Both the position numbers and the translations under genes were made by a program. DNA of 64,000 bases from Micromonospora qiuiae (GTDB taxonomy: Bacteria; Actinomycetota; Actinomycetes; Mycobacteriales; Micromonosporaceae), in assembly GCF_016863555.1 (NCBI RefSeq), contig NZ_BOPC01000034.1:1-64000 (forward strand), read 5' to 3'. How positions within the stretch are numbered: the stretch's first letter is position 1; each line of letters starts with the position of its first letter. A model generated the notes under the pieces. The model did not search any database and was not told the DNA's origin. It was given only the letters and a program-made list of their open reading frames with translations. Shown here piece after piece: positions 26,678-35,321 of this stretch.

Positions 26678-27094
26678 ATGACAACGGTCGGAGAGTTCAT
26701 GACGACCCGGTTGGTGACCATGGACGGCAACGACACGCTGGTCGCGGCGGCCCAGGAGATGCGTGACTCCGCGATCGGCGACGTGGTGGTGACCGACGGC
26801 GACAAGGTGGTCGGCATCGTCACGGACCGGGACATCACGGTCCGGGGCGTGGCGGAGAACATGGATCCGGACACCACCCGGCTGAACCAGATCACCACCA
26901 AGGACGTGGTGACGGTCAGCCGGTACGACGACGCCGTCGCCGCCGCCGACCTGATGCGGACATACGCCGTACGGCGGCTGCCGGTGACCGAGGACGGACG
27001 GTTGATCGGCCTCGTGTCAATGGGCGACCTGGCGGTCGAGCGCGAGCCGCAGTCGGTGCTCGCCGACATCAGCGCCGACGAGCCCAACAACTGA
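26678..27094 (+). CDS. CBS-domain protein
   Basis: A 138-residue protein made of a pair of CBS motifs, residues about 6-65 (FMTTRLVTMDGNDTLVAAAQ then GIVTDRDITVRG) and 72-125 (ITTKDVVTVSRYDDAVAAAD then GLVSMGDLAVE). Tandem CBS pairs sense adenine nucleotides or regulate bound partners. No catalytic domain is attached. The ATG at 26678 has GAGAGGGAGG upstream, which decides the start over a longer frame. Confidence 0.88.
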   Translation: MTTVGEFMTTRLVTMDGNDTLVAAAQEMRDSAIGDVVVTDGDKVVGIVTDRDITVRGVAENMDPDTTRLNQITTKDVVTVSRYDDAVAAADLMRTYAVRRLPVTEDGRLIGLVSMGDLAVEREPQSVLADISADEPNN

Positions 27095-27108
27095 CCTGTG
27101 TCGCAGGC

Positions 27109-27140
27109 GAGCCGGCTTCCCGATCCCGGGAAGCCGGCTC
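27109..27140 (+). terminator. Intrinsic-type terminator hairpin
   Basis: A 13-bp perfect stem (gagccggcttccc at 27109-27121, complement at 27128-27140) with a six-base loop lies 15 bases after the CBS gene, followed by tctcgtcgctt. Confidence 0.75.
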
Positions 27141-27292
27141 TCGTCGCTTCCGCCCGGCGGCAGGGACTCACCCGATCCGGGCGAGATTGACTCCGCGCCG
27201 GGCGGGCACCCGTCGTCGGACGCGAGGAACCGGTCGGCCGAGCAGACGCGGTCGCGGCTGGTGGCCGGAACCGACGGGGAGGACAGGAACCG

Positions 27293-27661
27293 ATGGCGGA
27301 CGCCACCACGCGGTTCTTCGAGGACCTCGACCACCGGGGGTACGAACCCCTGCTGGCGAAGACCTCGGGAGTTCTGCGCTTCGACCTGCACGACGGGCCG
27401 CAGACCACGCACTGGCTGCTGCGCATCGACCGGGGTGACATCCGGGTCAGCCAGGAGGAGGCGGAATCGGACGCCGTCCTCCACGCGAGCCAGGACCTGT
27501 TCGAGAAACTGGTCACCGGCCGGGAGCACGGGCTGGCGGCGCTGCTGCGGGGGGACCTGACGGTCACCGGGAACCCCCGCCTGGTGGTGCGGGTGGAACG
27601 CCTCTTTCCTTCGTCGCCGCATGCGAGGGGGCCGCTCTACTACCGCGAGGGGGCCCGCTGA
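27293..27661 (+). CDS. SCP2 sterol-binding-like protein
   Basis: A 122-residue single-domain protein of the SCP2/sterol-carrier fold: GVLRFDLHDGPQTTHWLLRI, then ADAVLHASQDLFEKLVTGRE-like segments, and LRGDLTVTGNPRLVVRV. The fold binds hydrophobic ligands. Its stop shares a base with the start of the glycogen-debranching gene, so the two are translated together; the reason for the pairing is not clear. Confidence 0.8.
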   Translation: MADATTRFFEDLDHRGYEPLLAKTSGVLRFDLHDGPQTTHWLLRIDRGDIRVSQEEAESDAVLHASQDLFEKLVTGREHGLAALLRGDLTVTGNPRLVVRVERLFPSSPHARGPLYYREGAR

Positions 27662-29718
27662 TGGCACCGAGACACAATGTCCGGATCCTGGACGGCAGCA
27701 CCTTCGTCGTCTCGGAGACCACCGGGGACATCGAGGCGACGCCGAGCGAACCGACCGGCTTCTTCTCCCTCGACACCCGTTTCCTGTCGAAGTGGGTGCT
27801 CACGGTCAACGGTGAGCGGCTCACCGAACTCTCCTACGACGACCTCCAGTACTACGAGGCACGTTTCTTCCTGGTGCCCGGTCCGGCCACGCACTACATC
27901 GACGCAAAGCTGTCGATCATCCGCGAGCGGGTCATCGGCGGGAGTTTCCGGGAGTGCCTCACCATCCTCAACCACGACGAGAAGGCGGTCGACCTGGAGA
28001 TCAGAATGGACGCCGCCGCCGACTTCGCCGACCTGTTCGAGGTCAAGGACGAGATCCTGAACAAGAAAGGCGAGTTCTACACCGAGGTGGAGCCGGATCG
28101 GCTGCGCCTGGGCTACCGGCGCGGCAACTTCAGGCGGGAGACGATCATCTCCTCCTTGGAGCCGGCCCGCTACGACCGCAACGGCTTCGCCCACACCATC
28201 CACCTGGAACCGAACGAACAGTGGCAGAACGCCATCGACGTGCGGACCGCGGCGCTCGGCCCCGGCGGACGGGAGTTGCGCATGGGGCTCCGGGTGCAGC
28301 GCAGGGAGCGGCCGGCCCTGCAGGCGGATCTGGCAGAGTGGCTCGCCAACGCGCCGACGGTGAACAGCGAGCACGATCACATCTCCGCGACGTACCGGCG
28401 GAGCCTGATCGACCTGGCCGCACTGCGCTTCTCGCCGCTGTCACTCGGCGGCCAGACGCTCCCGGCCGCCGGTCTGCCCTGGTTCATGACCATGTTCGGT
28501 CGGGACAGCATCCTGACCTGTCTGCAGACGCTGCCGTTCACGCCGGATCTGAGCATGACCACGCTGCGGATCCTGGCCGCGTTGCAGGGCACCCGGTTCG
28601 ACGACTTCCGGGAGGAGGATCCGGGCCGGATCCTGCACGAGATGCGCTACGGCGAGACCGTCGCGTTCGAGGAACAGCCGCACTCGCCGTACTACGGTTC
28701 GGTGGACGCCACGCCGCTGTTCGTGGTGCTGCTCGACGAGTACCAGCGGTGGAGCGGGGACGTGGCGCTGGTCAAGGAGTTGGAGCAGGAGTGCCGCCGG
28801 GCGTTGCGGTGGATCGACGAGTACGCCGATCTGGTCGGCACCGGCTACATCTGGTACCAGCGGCGCAACACCGAGACCGGGCTGGACAACCAGTGCTGGA
28901 AGGACTCCTGGGACTCGATCTCGTACGCCGACGGCACGCTGCCGCCGTTCCCCCGGGCCACCTGCGAGGTGCAGGGGTACGCGTACGACGCGAAGGTGCG
29001 CGCGGCGCGAATGGCCCGCGAGTTCTGGGACGACCCGGCGTACGCCGATGAGTTGGAGCGGGAGGCCGCGGCGCTGAAGGAACGGTTCAACCGGGACTGG
29101 TGGGTTGCCGACGGCGGCTACTACGCGCTCGCGCTCGACCCGGACGGACGGCAGTGCGACATCCTCAGCTCCAACATCGGCCACCTGCTGTGGAGCGGAA
29201 TCGTCGACTCCGACCGGGCCGAGCAGGTCGCGCAGCATCTGGTCGGTGAGCGGCTCTTCTCCGGCTGGGGGGTGCGGACGCTGGCCGAGGGGGAGGTCCG
29301 CTACAACCCCATCGGGTACCACAACGGCGCGGTCTGGCCCTTCGACACCTCCTTCTGCGCCTGGGGGCTGCGCCGGTACGGCTTCGCCGAGGAGGCGGCC
29401 ATCATCGCCAACGGGATCCTCGACGCCGCCCGCTACTTCGACGGCCGGCTGCCGGAGGCTTTCGGTGGCTACCCACGTGAGCTGACGAAGTTCCCGGTGG
29501 AGTACCCGACGGCATGCAGTCCGCAGGCGTGGTCGACCGGCGCGCCGCTGCTGTTGCTGCGTACGATGCTCGGCTTGGAGCCGCACGAGGGGCACCTGGC
29601 GGTCGAGCCCCGGCTGCCGGTGGGCATGGGCCGGATCGAGGTGCTGGACATCCCAGGCCACTGGGGCCGGATGGACGCCTTCGCCCGGGGCCGCCTGGAC
29701 CTGCACAAACTCGCCTAG
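27661..29718 (+). CDS. Glycogen debranching enzyme (amylo-alpha-1,6-glucosidase)
   Basis: A 685-residue cytoplasmic enzyme. The N-terminal domain (about residues 10-210) is the bacterial GDE-type beta domain. The C-terminal six-hairpin barrel includes GLPWFMTMFGRDSILTCLQT and YADGTLPPFPRATCEVQGYA, with catalytic acids expected in the DNQCWKDSWDSI region. It would hydrolyse alpha-1,6 branches in glycogen or maltodextrins and fits with the alpha-glucoside and trehalose genes elsewhere in the window. Length is normal for the single-activity bacterial family. Confidence 0.88.
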   Translation: MAPRHNVRILDGSTFVVSETTGDIEATPSEPTGFFSLDTRFLSKWVLTVNGERLTELSYDDLQYYEARFFLVPGPATHYIDAKLSIIRERVIGGSFRECLTILNHDEKAVDLEIRMDAAADFADLFEVKDEILNKKGEFYTEVEPDRLRLGYRRGNFRRETIISSLEPARYDRNGFAHTIHLEPNEQWQNAIDVRTAALGPGGRELRMGLRVQRRERPALQADLAEWLANAPTVNSEHDHISATYRRSLIDLAALRFSPLSLGGQTLPAAGLPWFMTMFGRDSILTCLQTLPFTPDLSMTTLRILAALQGTRFDDFREEDPGRILHEMRYGETVAFEEQPHSPYYGSVDATPLFVVLLDEYQRWSGDVALVKELEQECRRALRWIDEYADLVGTGYIWYQRRNTETGLDNQCWKDSWDSISYADGTLPPFPRATCEVQGYAYDAKVRAARMAREFWDDPAYADELEREAAALKERFNRDWWVADGGYYALALDPDGRQCDILSSNIGHLLWSGIVDSDRAEQVAQHLVGERLFSGWGVRTLAEGEVRYNPIGYHNGAVWPFDTSFCAWGLRRYGFAEEAAIIANGILDAARYFDGRLPEAFGGYPRELTKFPVEYPTACSPQAWSTGAPLLLLRTMLGLEPHEGHLAVEPRLPVGMGRIEVLDIPGHWGRMDAFARGRLDLHKLA

Positions 29719-29784
29719 TGATCGTGCTCCCCCCGGCGTCACGTTCCCTACCGGGGCGTAACCTACCCGGGATAAGGTCCCGGC

Positions 29785-30513
29785 ATGCCGGAACTCGTGT
29801 ATCCGCCCGTGATCGCCGCCGCCAAGATGATGTTCCGGGTTCTCGACCTGAAGCTCACCGTTGAGGGTGCCCATCACGTGCCGCGCGCCGGCGGGGCGGT
29901 GCTGGCCAGCAACCACGTGAGCTACCTGGATTTCATCTTCTGCGGCCTGGGCGCGCTGGAGTCGGGGCGGCGGGTCCGGTTCATGGCGAAGGACTCGGTG
30001 TTCCGGCACCGGGTGTCCGGGCCGCTGATGCGCGGGATGCGGCACATTCCGGTGGACCGGCGCGCGGGCGCCGAGTCGTACGGCGCCGCGGTGGCCGCGC
30101 TGCGGGCCGGCGAGGTGGTCGGGGTCTTCCCGGAGGCGACGATCAGTCGTTCCTTCACGGTCAAGGAACTCAAGAGCGGGGCCAGCCGGATGGCCCGCGA
30201 GGCCGCCGTTCCGGTGCTGCCGGTGGCGCTCTGGGGAACGCAGCGGCTGTGGACCAAGGGGCGTCCGCGTACGCTCACCCGCCGGCACACGCCGATCACC
30301 GTGCTGGTCGGTGAGCCGATGGATCCCGCCGCCTACCCGGACGCCGCCGCGATGAGCGTGGAGTTGGGCAAGCGGCTGCACGCGTTGGTCGACCAGGCCC
30401 AGCGGGAGTATCCGGACCGGCCGACCGGGCCGACGGACCGCTGGTGGCTCCCGGCGCACCTCGGCGGCACCGCGCCCACCCCCGAGCAAGCCGCCGCCCT
30501 AGACACCCCCTAA
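29785..30513 (+). CDS. 1-acyl-sn-glycerol-3-phosphate acyltransferase (PlsC family)
   Basis: A 242-residue acyltransferase that makes phosphatidic acid. The HX4D catalytic block is NHVSYLD, here ASNHVSYLDF near residue 43, and the glycerophosphate-binding motif is FPEATIS (usually FPEGT). A short hydrophobic segment anchors it to the membrane. It stands alone, 66 bases after the debranching enzyme gene. Confidence 0.9.
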   Translation: MPELVYPPVIAAAKMMFRVLDLKLTVEGAHHVPRAGGAVLASNHVSYLDFIFCGLGALESGRRVRFMAKDSVFRHRVSGPLMRGMRHIPVDRRAGAESYGAAVAALRAGEVVGVFPEATISRSFTVKELKSGASRMAREAAVPVLPVALWGTQRLWTKGRPRTLTRRHTPITVLVGEPMDPAAYPDAAAMSVELGKRLHALVDQAQREYPDRPTGPTDRWWLPAHLGGTAPTPEQAAALDTP

Positions 30514-30572
30514 AACCACCCCCCTGCCCCTCACCCCCTCACCCTTCACCCCGCACCGTCCTCCACCCCGTC

Positions 30573-30639
30573 GATCTTGGACTTTGTGTCGCCGCATAAG
30601 GGACATAAGGCCCGAAACGGCGACCGAAACTCCATGATC
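30573..30639. repeat. GATC-ended imperfect hairpin element
   Basis: gatcttggactttgtgtc (30573 on) and the complement of 30618-30639 match at 18 of 22 positions. Loop 23 bases. It sits in the C-rich spacer between convergent genes, with tandem g/tgggg motifs next to it. Confidence 0.55.
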
Positions 30640-30669
30640 GGCGGGGCGGATGGGGTGGGGTGGGGTGGG

Positions 30670-31368
30670 TTATTGCTGGCCTGATGCGGCGTCGTAGGAC
30701 AGGTGGTCGGCGTGCCGTGGGCGGTAGTAGTCGTCCCGGGAGTGGAACTCGACCGGCAGCGAGCCGGGCAGCACCACCCGCGCCTGGCCGGGGTGCGGCG
30801 CGACGAGGGTGAGCCGCGACAGCGCGTCGCGCTCCGGTGGAGACAGGTCCACCAGCTCGGGCCGGGTCAACCGGAACGAGGCCACTGCCCGGCGCACCTG
30901 CTGGGTCAGCTCGTTGACCTGCGCGCTCGGACCGATCAGCGCGAGCGCGGGCTGCTGGATGGTGCGCAGCGCGTCGCAGACCACCAGCAATCGGGCGTCA
31001 CCGTCCTCGGTGGCCGGCACCGACTCCAGCCGGGACGGCCACTGCCAGCGGAGCTGTCCGCTCACCAGGGCCGGCCTCCGCAGTCCGCGGCGTCGGGCGC
31101 CGACGAGCGCCAGCTGCGAGCCGGTGCCGACGTACGCCATCCTGCGATCGGTGACGGTGAGGGCGACCGGGGCGGGCAGCGTCCAGCGCAGCCAGGCCTG
31201 GCTCGGGCCGAGCAGGTGGCCCGCCACGTGCAGCCGGTGGCGCCCGAGCACCCGCTCACCGCCCTCCGGCACCAGTTCGTGCCGCCGGTCCAGCAGCGGG
31301 CCGGTGCCGTCGTCGGCCGCATCGAAGCGATGCGGCGCGATGAAGAAGGGGGACGCGTCATCGTGCAT
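30670..31368 (-). CDS. Hypothetical protein downstream of a response regulator
   Basis: A 232-residue soluble protein of unknown family. The ATG at 31368 is the shortest sensible start; the longer frame adds 100 low-complexity residues. The middle has a beta-rich segment (LLGPSQAWLRWTLPAPVALT and RRMAYVGTGSQLALVGARRR). No catalytic motif is seen. It lies on the same strand, 74 bases after the regulator gene, and may belong to that operon. Confidence 0.6.
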   Translation of the reverse strand: MHDDASPFFIAPHRFDAADDGTGPLLDRRHELVPEGGERVLGRHRLHVAGHLLGPSQAWLRWTLPAPVALTVTDRRMAYVGTGSQLALVGARRRGLRRPALVSGQLRWQWPSRLESVPATEDGDARLLVVCDALRTIQQPALALIGPSAQVNELTQQVRRAVASFRLTRPELVDLSPPERDALSRLTLVAPHPGQARVVLPGSLPVEFHSRDDYYRPRHADHLSYDAASGQQ

Positions 31369-31442
31369 CGTCACGGACCTCCGGGGCGGACGGCATCTAC
31401 GGACGAGCTTTGCCCAGGCCGACATCCGTGTCATGACGCCCG

Positions 31443-32156
31443 TTAGGGGGTCGGCCAATCGGTCGCCGCGTGTGACCGGTAGATGCCGATCTCCTCCGGT
31501 CGGATGAGCCCGTCCTCGATCGCACGCGCCAGCAGCGCCGCCTTCGTCGCCGCCGGCCTGCCCACCCGGCTGTATTTGATCCTCGCCCGGTCCACGTACT
31601 GCTTGACGGTGTGCTCGCTGATCCGCATCCGCCGGGCCACCGACGCCTTCGACATGGACTGAAACCACAGCAGCAGGGCTTCGCGTTCCTTGTCGGACAG
31701 CACCGGCCGGTCCGGCCGCGAATCACCGACCATCGCTCCGGCCAGCGCGGGTGCCACGTAGGGGCGGTCAGCCGCCGCGTCCAGGACGGTCGCCACACAG
31801 TGTTCCCGTCCCTCGTGCTTGGCGAGGAAAGCCACTGCGCCGGCATCCAGGGCGGCCAGCATCGTCTGCGGGTCGGAGTGTTCGGAGTAGACCACCACCC
31901 GCCGGCCGGCGGCGCTCAGCTCGGCCAGCTTGTCCAGCACGGTCCGGCCGTGCAGCCGCAGGTCGAGCAGGATGACGTCGGCGGCCGGGTCGGCCCGTAG
32001 CACCTCGTCGGGGTCGTCCCCCGTGGCCAGTACGGTCAGCCGCGGCTCGGTGGCCAGCCAGGCGCGTACCCCGTCGATGACCACCGGGTGATCGTCCACG
32101 ATCGCCACGCCGACGGGCCGCTCCGGCTTCACCTGTGCCAGCGAGTCTGCGTCCAT
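31443..32156 (-). CDS. NarL/LuxR-type response regulator
   Basis: A 237-residue response regulator. Receiver features are VAIVDDHPVVIDGV (residues 17-30) and phospho-acceptor Asp65 in VILLDLRLHG. The C-terminal DNA-binding domain follows LSDKEREALLLWFQ and contains SVARRMRISEHTVKQYVDRA, a LuxR-type helix-turn-helix. The start lies inside the upstream sensor gene, overlapping by 28 bases, so it is translationally coupled. It is the output of the two-sensor operon upstream. Confidence 0.9.
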   Translation of the reverse strand: MDADSLAQVKPERPVGVAIVDDHPVVIDGVRAWLATEPRLTVLATGDDPDEVLRADPAADVILLDLRLHGRTVLDKLAELSAAGRRVVVYSEHSDPQTMLAALDAGAVAFLAKHEGREHCVATVLDAAADRPYVAPALAGAMVGDSRPDRPVLSDKEREALLLWFQSMSKASVARRMRISEHTVKQYVDRARIKYSRVGRPAATKAALLARAIEDGLIRPEEIGIYRSHAATDWPTP

Positions 32157-33322
32157 CTGATCTTCCCGTCCCGTTCATAGCGGTGCTCGACCCGTCCATC
32201 ACCATCCCCCGCCGGGGGCGCGTTGGCCTCGGGACCCGCTGCGTCGGGGGTGACCAGCGCGACCACCACCTCGTCCGAGCTGGAGACGACGGTCAGCCGG
32301 GCCCAGTCCCGCGCGTCGGCGAGAACGGCGATGAGCGGGTCGGTCAGACTCCGGCGGACCTGCACCGGCAGCGGCGGGGGAGTGCCGATCGTGACCAGCT
32401 CGATCGGGAGGCCGTTGCGTTCGGCCAGGTCTGCCGCGGCTCGCAGCTCGTGCAGCAGTGGATGGGGCACGTCGTCGGATTCGGCGATCAGCCGGCGTAG
32501 CCGGGCGGCGGCGTGGGTGCAGCGCCGCTGTACCTGCGGGTCGGCCGGATCGGCCCGGCCCTGCGCCAACTCGGTCAGGACCTCCCCGGCGGCGGCGCTG
32601 ACCAGTGCCAGCCGTTCGCGCCGGTCCCGCCTCGCCTGCTCGGCGGCCTCGCGTTCGGCCACCATCGCGTTGGTGGTGGCGGCGGTGGCGGCGCGGTCCC
32701 GGGAGAGCGCGGTGAGCGTGGCGCCCCCGGCGAAGACGGCCGCCGGCAACGAGGACGTTGCGTAGAGGGCCATGATGGCGCGGGCCAGATCCGGGGCCTC
32801 GGTGGCGCCGTACAGCACGACGGCGGCCACCCCGGTGCACGCGTGGGCGGCCAGCAGGGCGAACAGCCAGTGCACCGGCCGTCGCCAGAGCACCACCACG
32901 AAGAACCAGGCGAGCCCGCCCCAGACCCAGTTGGCCGGGCCGAACAGCTGCGACCGGCCCGCCGCGGCGAAGACCGCCACGTCCACGGCGAGCAGCAGCG
33001 CGGCCAACGGGAGTGCGGGCAGCGCAGCGTCGCGCAGCAGCCAAGCTCCGGCGAGCCCGCCGAGCGCCGCCACCAGCAGCCAGGCACCGACCACCACCTG
33101 CGGCGCCGCCAGCTGCGACCGGGCCGCCAGCACCGCGGGCAGCCCGATCGCCAGGTGCCAGACCAGCGCGATGGTCACCACCGCGATCCGGGCACCCCGA
33201 TCGGAGATGCGCACCACCGCGGCCGCCGCCCGTCCGGCCCGGGTCGCCATGACCAGTTCGGGGGTACGCGGCACCGGAACGTGCTGCGTCTGGGTGCCGG
33301 CGGTGCCCGGTTCAGTCGACAT
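32129..33322 (-). CDS. Sensor-like membrane protein with degenerate kinase domain
   Basis: A 397-residue protein with about five or six transmembrane helices in residues 45-215 and a cytoplasmic C-terminal part after about 220. The order resembles DesK/NarL-type sensors (membrane domain, coiled helix, ATPase), but no clear H-box or glycine-rich ATP-binding motif is seen; the tail ends in RVEHRYERDGKIRWTQTRWH. It may be an accessory sensor that modulates the kinase encoded just upstream. Overlaps the neighbouring genes at both ends by ten and 28 bases. Confidence 0.7.
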   Translation of the reverse strand: MSTEPGTAGTQTQHVPVPRTPELVMATRAGRAAAAVVRISDRGARIAVVTIALVWHLAIGLPAVLAARSQLAAPQVVVGAWLLVAALGGLAGAWLLRDAALPALPLAALLLAVDVAVFAAAGRSQLFGPANWVWGGLAWFFVVVLWRRPVHWLFALLAAHACTGVAAVVLYGATEAPDLARAIMALYATSSLPAAVFAGGATLTALSRDRAATAATTNAMVAEREAAEQARRDRRERLALVSAAAGEVLTELAQGRADPADPQVQRRCTHAAARLRRLIAESDDVPHPLLHELRAAADLAERNGLPIELVTIGTPPPLPVQVRRSLTDPLIAVLADARDWARLTVVSSSDEVVVALVTPDAAGPEANAPPAGDGDGRVEHRYERDGKIRWTQTRWHR

Positions 33323-34517
33323 CGGACCACTCCAGCCGGATCCGGGTACCGTGACCGGGCGCGGAGTGGATGTCGGCCCGCCCGTCGACCGTCGCCATCC
33401 GGCCGCGTACCGCCTCCCGTAGGCCGTACCGATGTGCGGGAACCGCGGCCGGATCGAAGCCGGGGCCGTCGTCGATCACCTCGACCGAGACGGTGCCGGC
33501 GAGGCGTCGCAGCCGCAGCAGGGTCGAGGCGCCGGGTGCGTGACGGGCCACGTTGGCGAGCGCGGCGTGCGCGCTCTCCGCGATCGCCTCGGCGACCGGC
33601 GGCGGCACCGTGCACGGCGGAAGATCGGCGTTGACGGGCAGGTGGGGCAGGCGCTTCAGCACCGCCCGCAGCCGTTCGTCCACCCGGGCCGTACCCGGCA
33701 TCGACCGCGCCTCGGCCAGCGCGGCGAGGGTACGCAGGTCGGCCGCGCACCGCTCGCGCAGTGCCACGGTGGGGCCGGCCACCGCACCCTGCCCGACCAT
33801 GGTGAGCGTGGCCAGGACGGTGTCGTGCAGGTCGCGGTTCTGCTGCCGCTCCGCCTCCCGGGCGGTGCGCGCGATCAGCGCCTCCCGGGTGGCTCGCTGG
33901 TTGGTCAGGAAGGCGGCGTCGGCCCGGGCGATGCGCCGCCGCATCACCGTGGTCAACATCGCCGCGCAGCCGGTCTGCGTCAGCAGGGTCGCCGCGTGGG
34001 CGGTGGCCTCGGCGCTGGCGCCGGCCGTGTGAGCGCCGATCACGTACGCGACGGTGACCAGCAGCCCTGCCGGGATCGACCAGCGCACCGGTGCAGCCGC
34101 CTGCGCGTTGATCACGGTGGTGCTGGCCAGCACCGCGATCCAACTGGCCTCGCCGGGCAGCACCTCCGGTGCGACCAGGACCGGGATCGCCAGGCAGGCG
34201 ACGCTGGTCAGCATCACGTCCCCGGCGACCAGCGCCGGGCCGATGCCCTGCCGCCAGGCGCGCAGTGCGTACCAGATCGACCATGCCGCCAGCGCCGCCG
34301 TCGCCGGCAGCAGCAATTCGGTCCGCACCGGCGGGGTGCGCACGGCGAGCGCCACCGCCGCACCGACCAGGCCGCAGGAGAGCCGCAACAGCGCCGGCAG
34401 CCGGGTGAACGCGAACGCGAACGCGCTGGCGGCCGGACGCTCCACCATGTGGGGTGCTGACCGGGCCGGCAGCGCCGGTCCGAGCGGCGGCGCGCTCAGG
34501 TGGGGCAAGGCCGGCAT
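33312..34517 (-). CDS. Sensor histidine kinase (HisKA_3 type)
   Basis: A 401-residue membrane kinase. Five or six hydrophobic helices fill about residues 45-190. The dimerisation helix carries the phospho-acceptor H231 in NRDLHDTVLATLTMVGQG, and the ATPase domain has VEVIDDGPGFD and GHGTRIRLEW. It would phosphorylate the response regulator 31443-32156. The ATG at 34517 is preferred over the TTG at 34541. A second, degenerate sensor lies between kinase and regulator, all with overlapping reading frames. Confidence 0.88.
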   Translation of the reverse strand: MPALPHLSAPPLGPALPARSAPHMVERPAASAFAFAFTRLPALLRLSCGLVGAAVALAVRTPPVRTELLLPATAALAAWSIWYALRAWRQGIGPALVAGDVMLTSVACLAIPVLVAPEVLPGEASWIAVLASTTVINAQAAAPVRWSIPAGLLVTVAYVIGAHTAGASAEATAHAATLLTQTGCAAMLTTVMRRRIARADAAFLTNQRATREALIARTAREAERQQNRDLHDTVLATLTMVGQGAVAGPTVALRERCAADLRTLAALAEARSMPGTARVDERLRAVLKRLPHLPVNADLPPCTVPPPVAEAIAESAHAALANVARHAPGASTLLRLRRLAGTVSVEVIDDGPGFDPAAVPAHRYGLREAVRGRMATVDGRADIHSAPGHGTRIRLEWSDVD

Positions 34518-34656
34518 CGGGGTAGGCGTCCTTTGCGACAATCGACCCGATCCGGGTCCGCGCTGCGGAGATCGACGCCGGAGAATAACACGGGCAGGGG
34601 CGTCGGCAACGCTGGGTGATGGTCGTGTCGGCGATGCGTTTCCCCGCCCGGACCGG

Positions 34657-35202
34657 TCAGCCGGCCTTTTCCTTGCGCAGCCCGACGCAGTCCTGCGCCC
34701 AGAAGGTGGCCGAGTACACGAGTGTGCCGGTCATCCACGGCTCGTACCCGGACAACGTGGCCACCTGGAACGCGGGCGGCGGGATGCGCAGCGACGGCCG
34801 GCGGAAGCCGAGATCGCCGGCCGGGGAGAAGCCGAGACGGAGGTAGTACCCGGGGTCGCCCTCCAGGAAGACCGCCGGCATGCCCCGTTCGTCGAGCAGC
34901 CGTAGACCATGTCGTACCAGGGCGCCGCCGACACCTCGCCGCTGCCGGTCGGGGCGGACCGCGAGCGGGCTGAGCACCTGCACCGGTACGAGCCGACGCG
35001 GTGCATCGAGCAGGCTGCGACTGAACATCACGTGCCCGACGACCTCGCCGCCCGCCTCCGCGACCAGGCCGAGAGCGTCCGGGTCGTCCGCACGCAGCGC
35101 ATCCACCAGGCTGGCCACCACACTCCCGTGGTCGCCGAAGGCTCGCCGATGAAGCTCGTCGATGGTGTCGTGGTCGGCCGTCCGCTCGTTGCGTAGGTGC
35201 AT
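34657..35202 (-). CDS. GNAT family N-acetyltransferase
   Basis: A 181-residue acetyl-CoA-dependent acetyltransferase. Motif A appears as VLSPLAVRPDRQRRGVGGAL near residue 77, the pyrophosphate-binding loop of the fold, followed by VFLEGDPGYYLRLGFSPAG. The substrate is unknown. The ATG at 35202 starts the gene, upstream of which runs the sugar dehydrogenase gene in the other direction. Confidence 0.9.
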   Translation of the reverse strand: MHLRNERTADHDTIDELHRRAFGDHGSVVASLVDALRADDPDALGLVAEAGGEVVGHVMFSRSLLDAPRRLVPVQVLSPLAVRPDRQRRGVGGALVRHGLRLLDERGMPAVFLEGDPGYYLRLGFSPAGDLGFRRPSLRIPPPAFQVATLSGYEPWMTGTLVYSATFWAQDCVGLRKEKAG

Positions 35203-35321
35203 GGCGGTGACCGTACGGCGGGGGTTCGGCCCGCTCCAGCGGTATCTGTCGCCGGCTCGCCGGACGTTCGGAGCATCCCGGCGGTATGGTATCCATCAAC
35301 ATCTATGCATGAGAGGGTGGC

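Noticed and set aside
28441..30489. A 682-residue minus-strand frame
   Set aside because: It runs opposite the debranching enzyme and acyltransferase genes and has no family similarity; GC-rich codon bias keeps such frames open.
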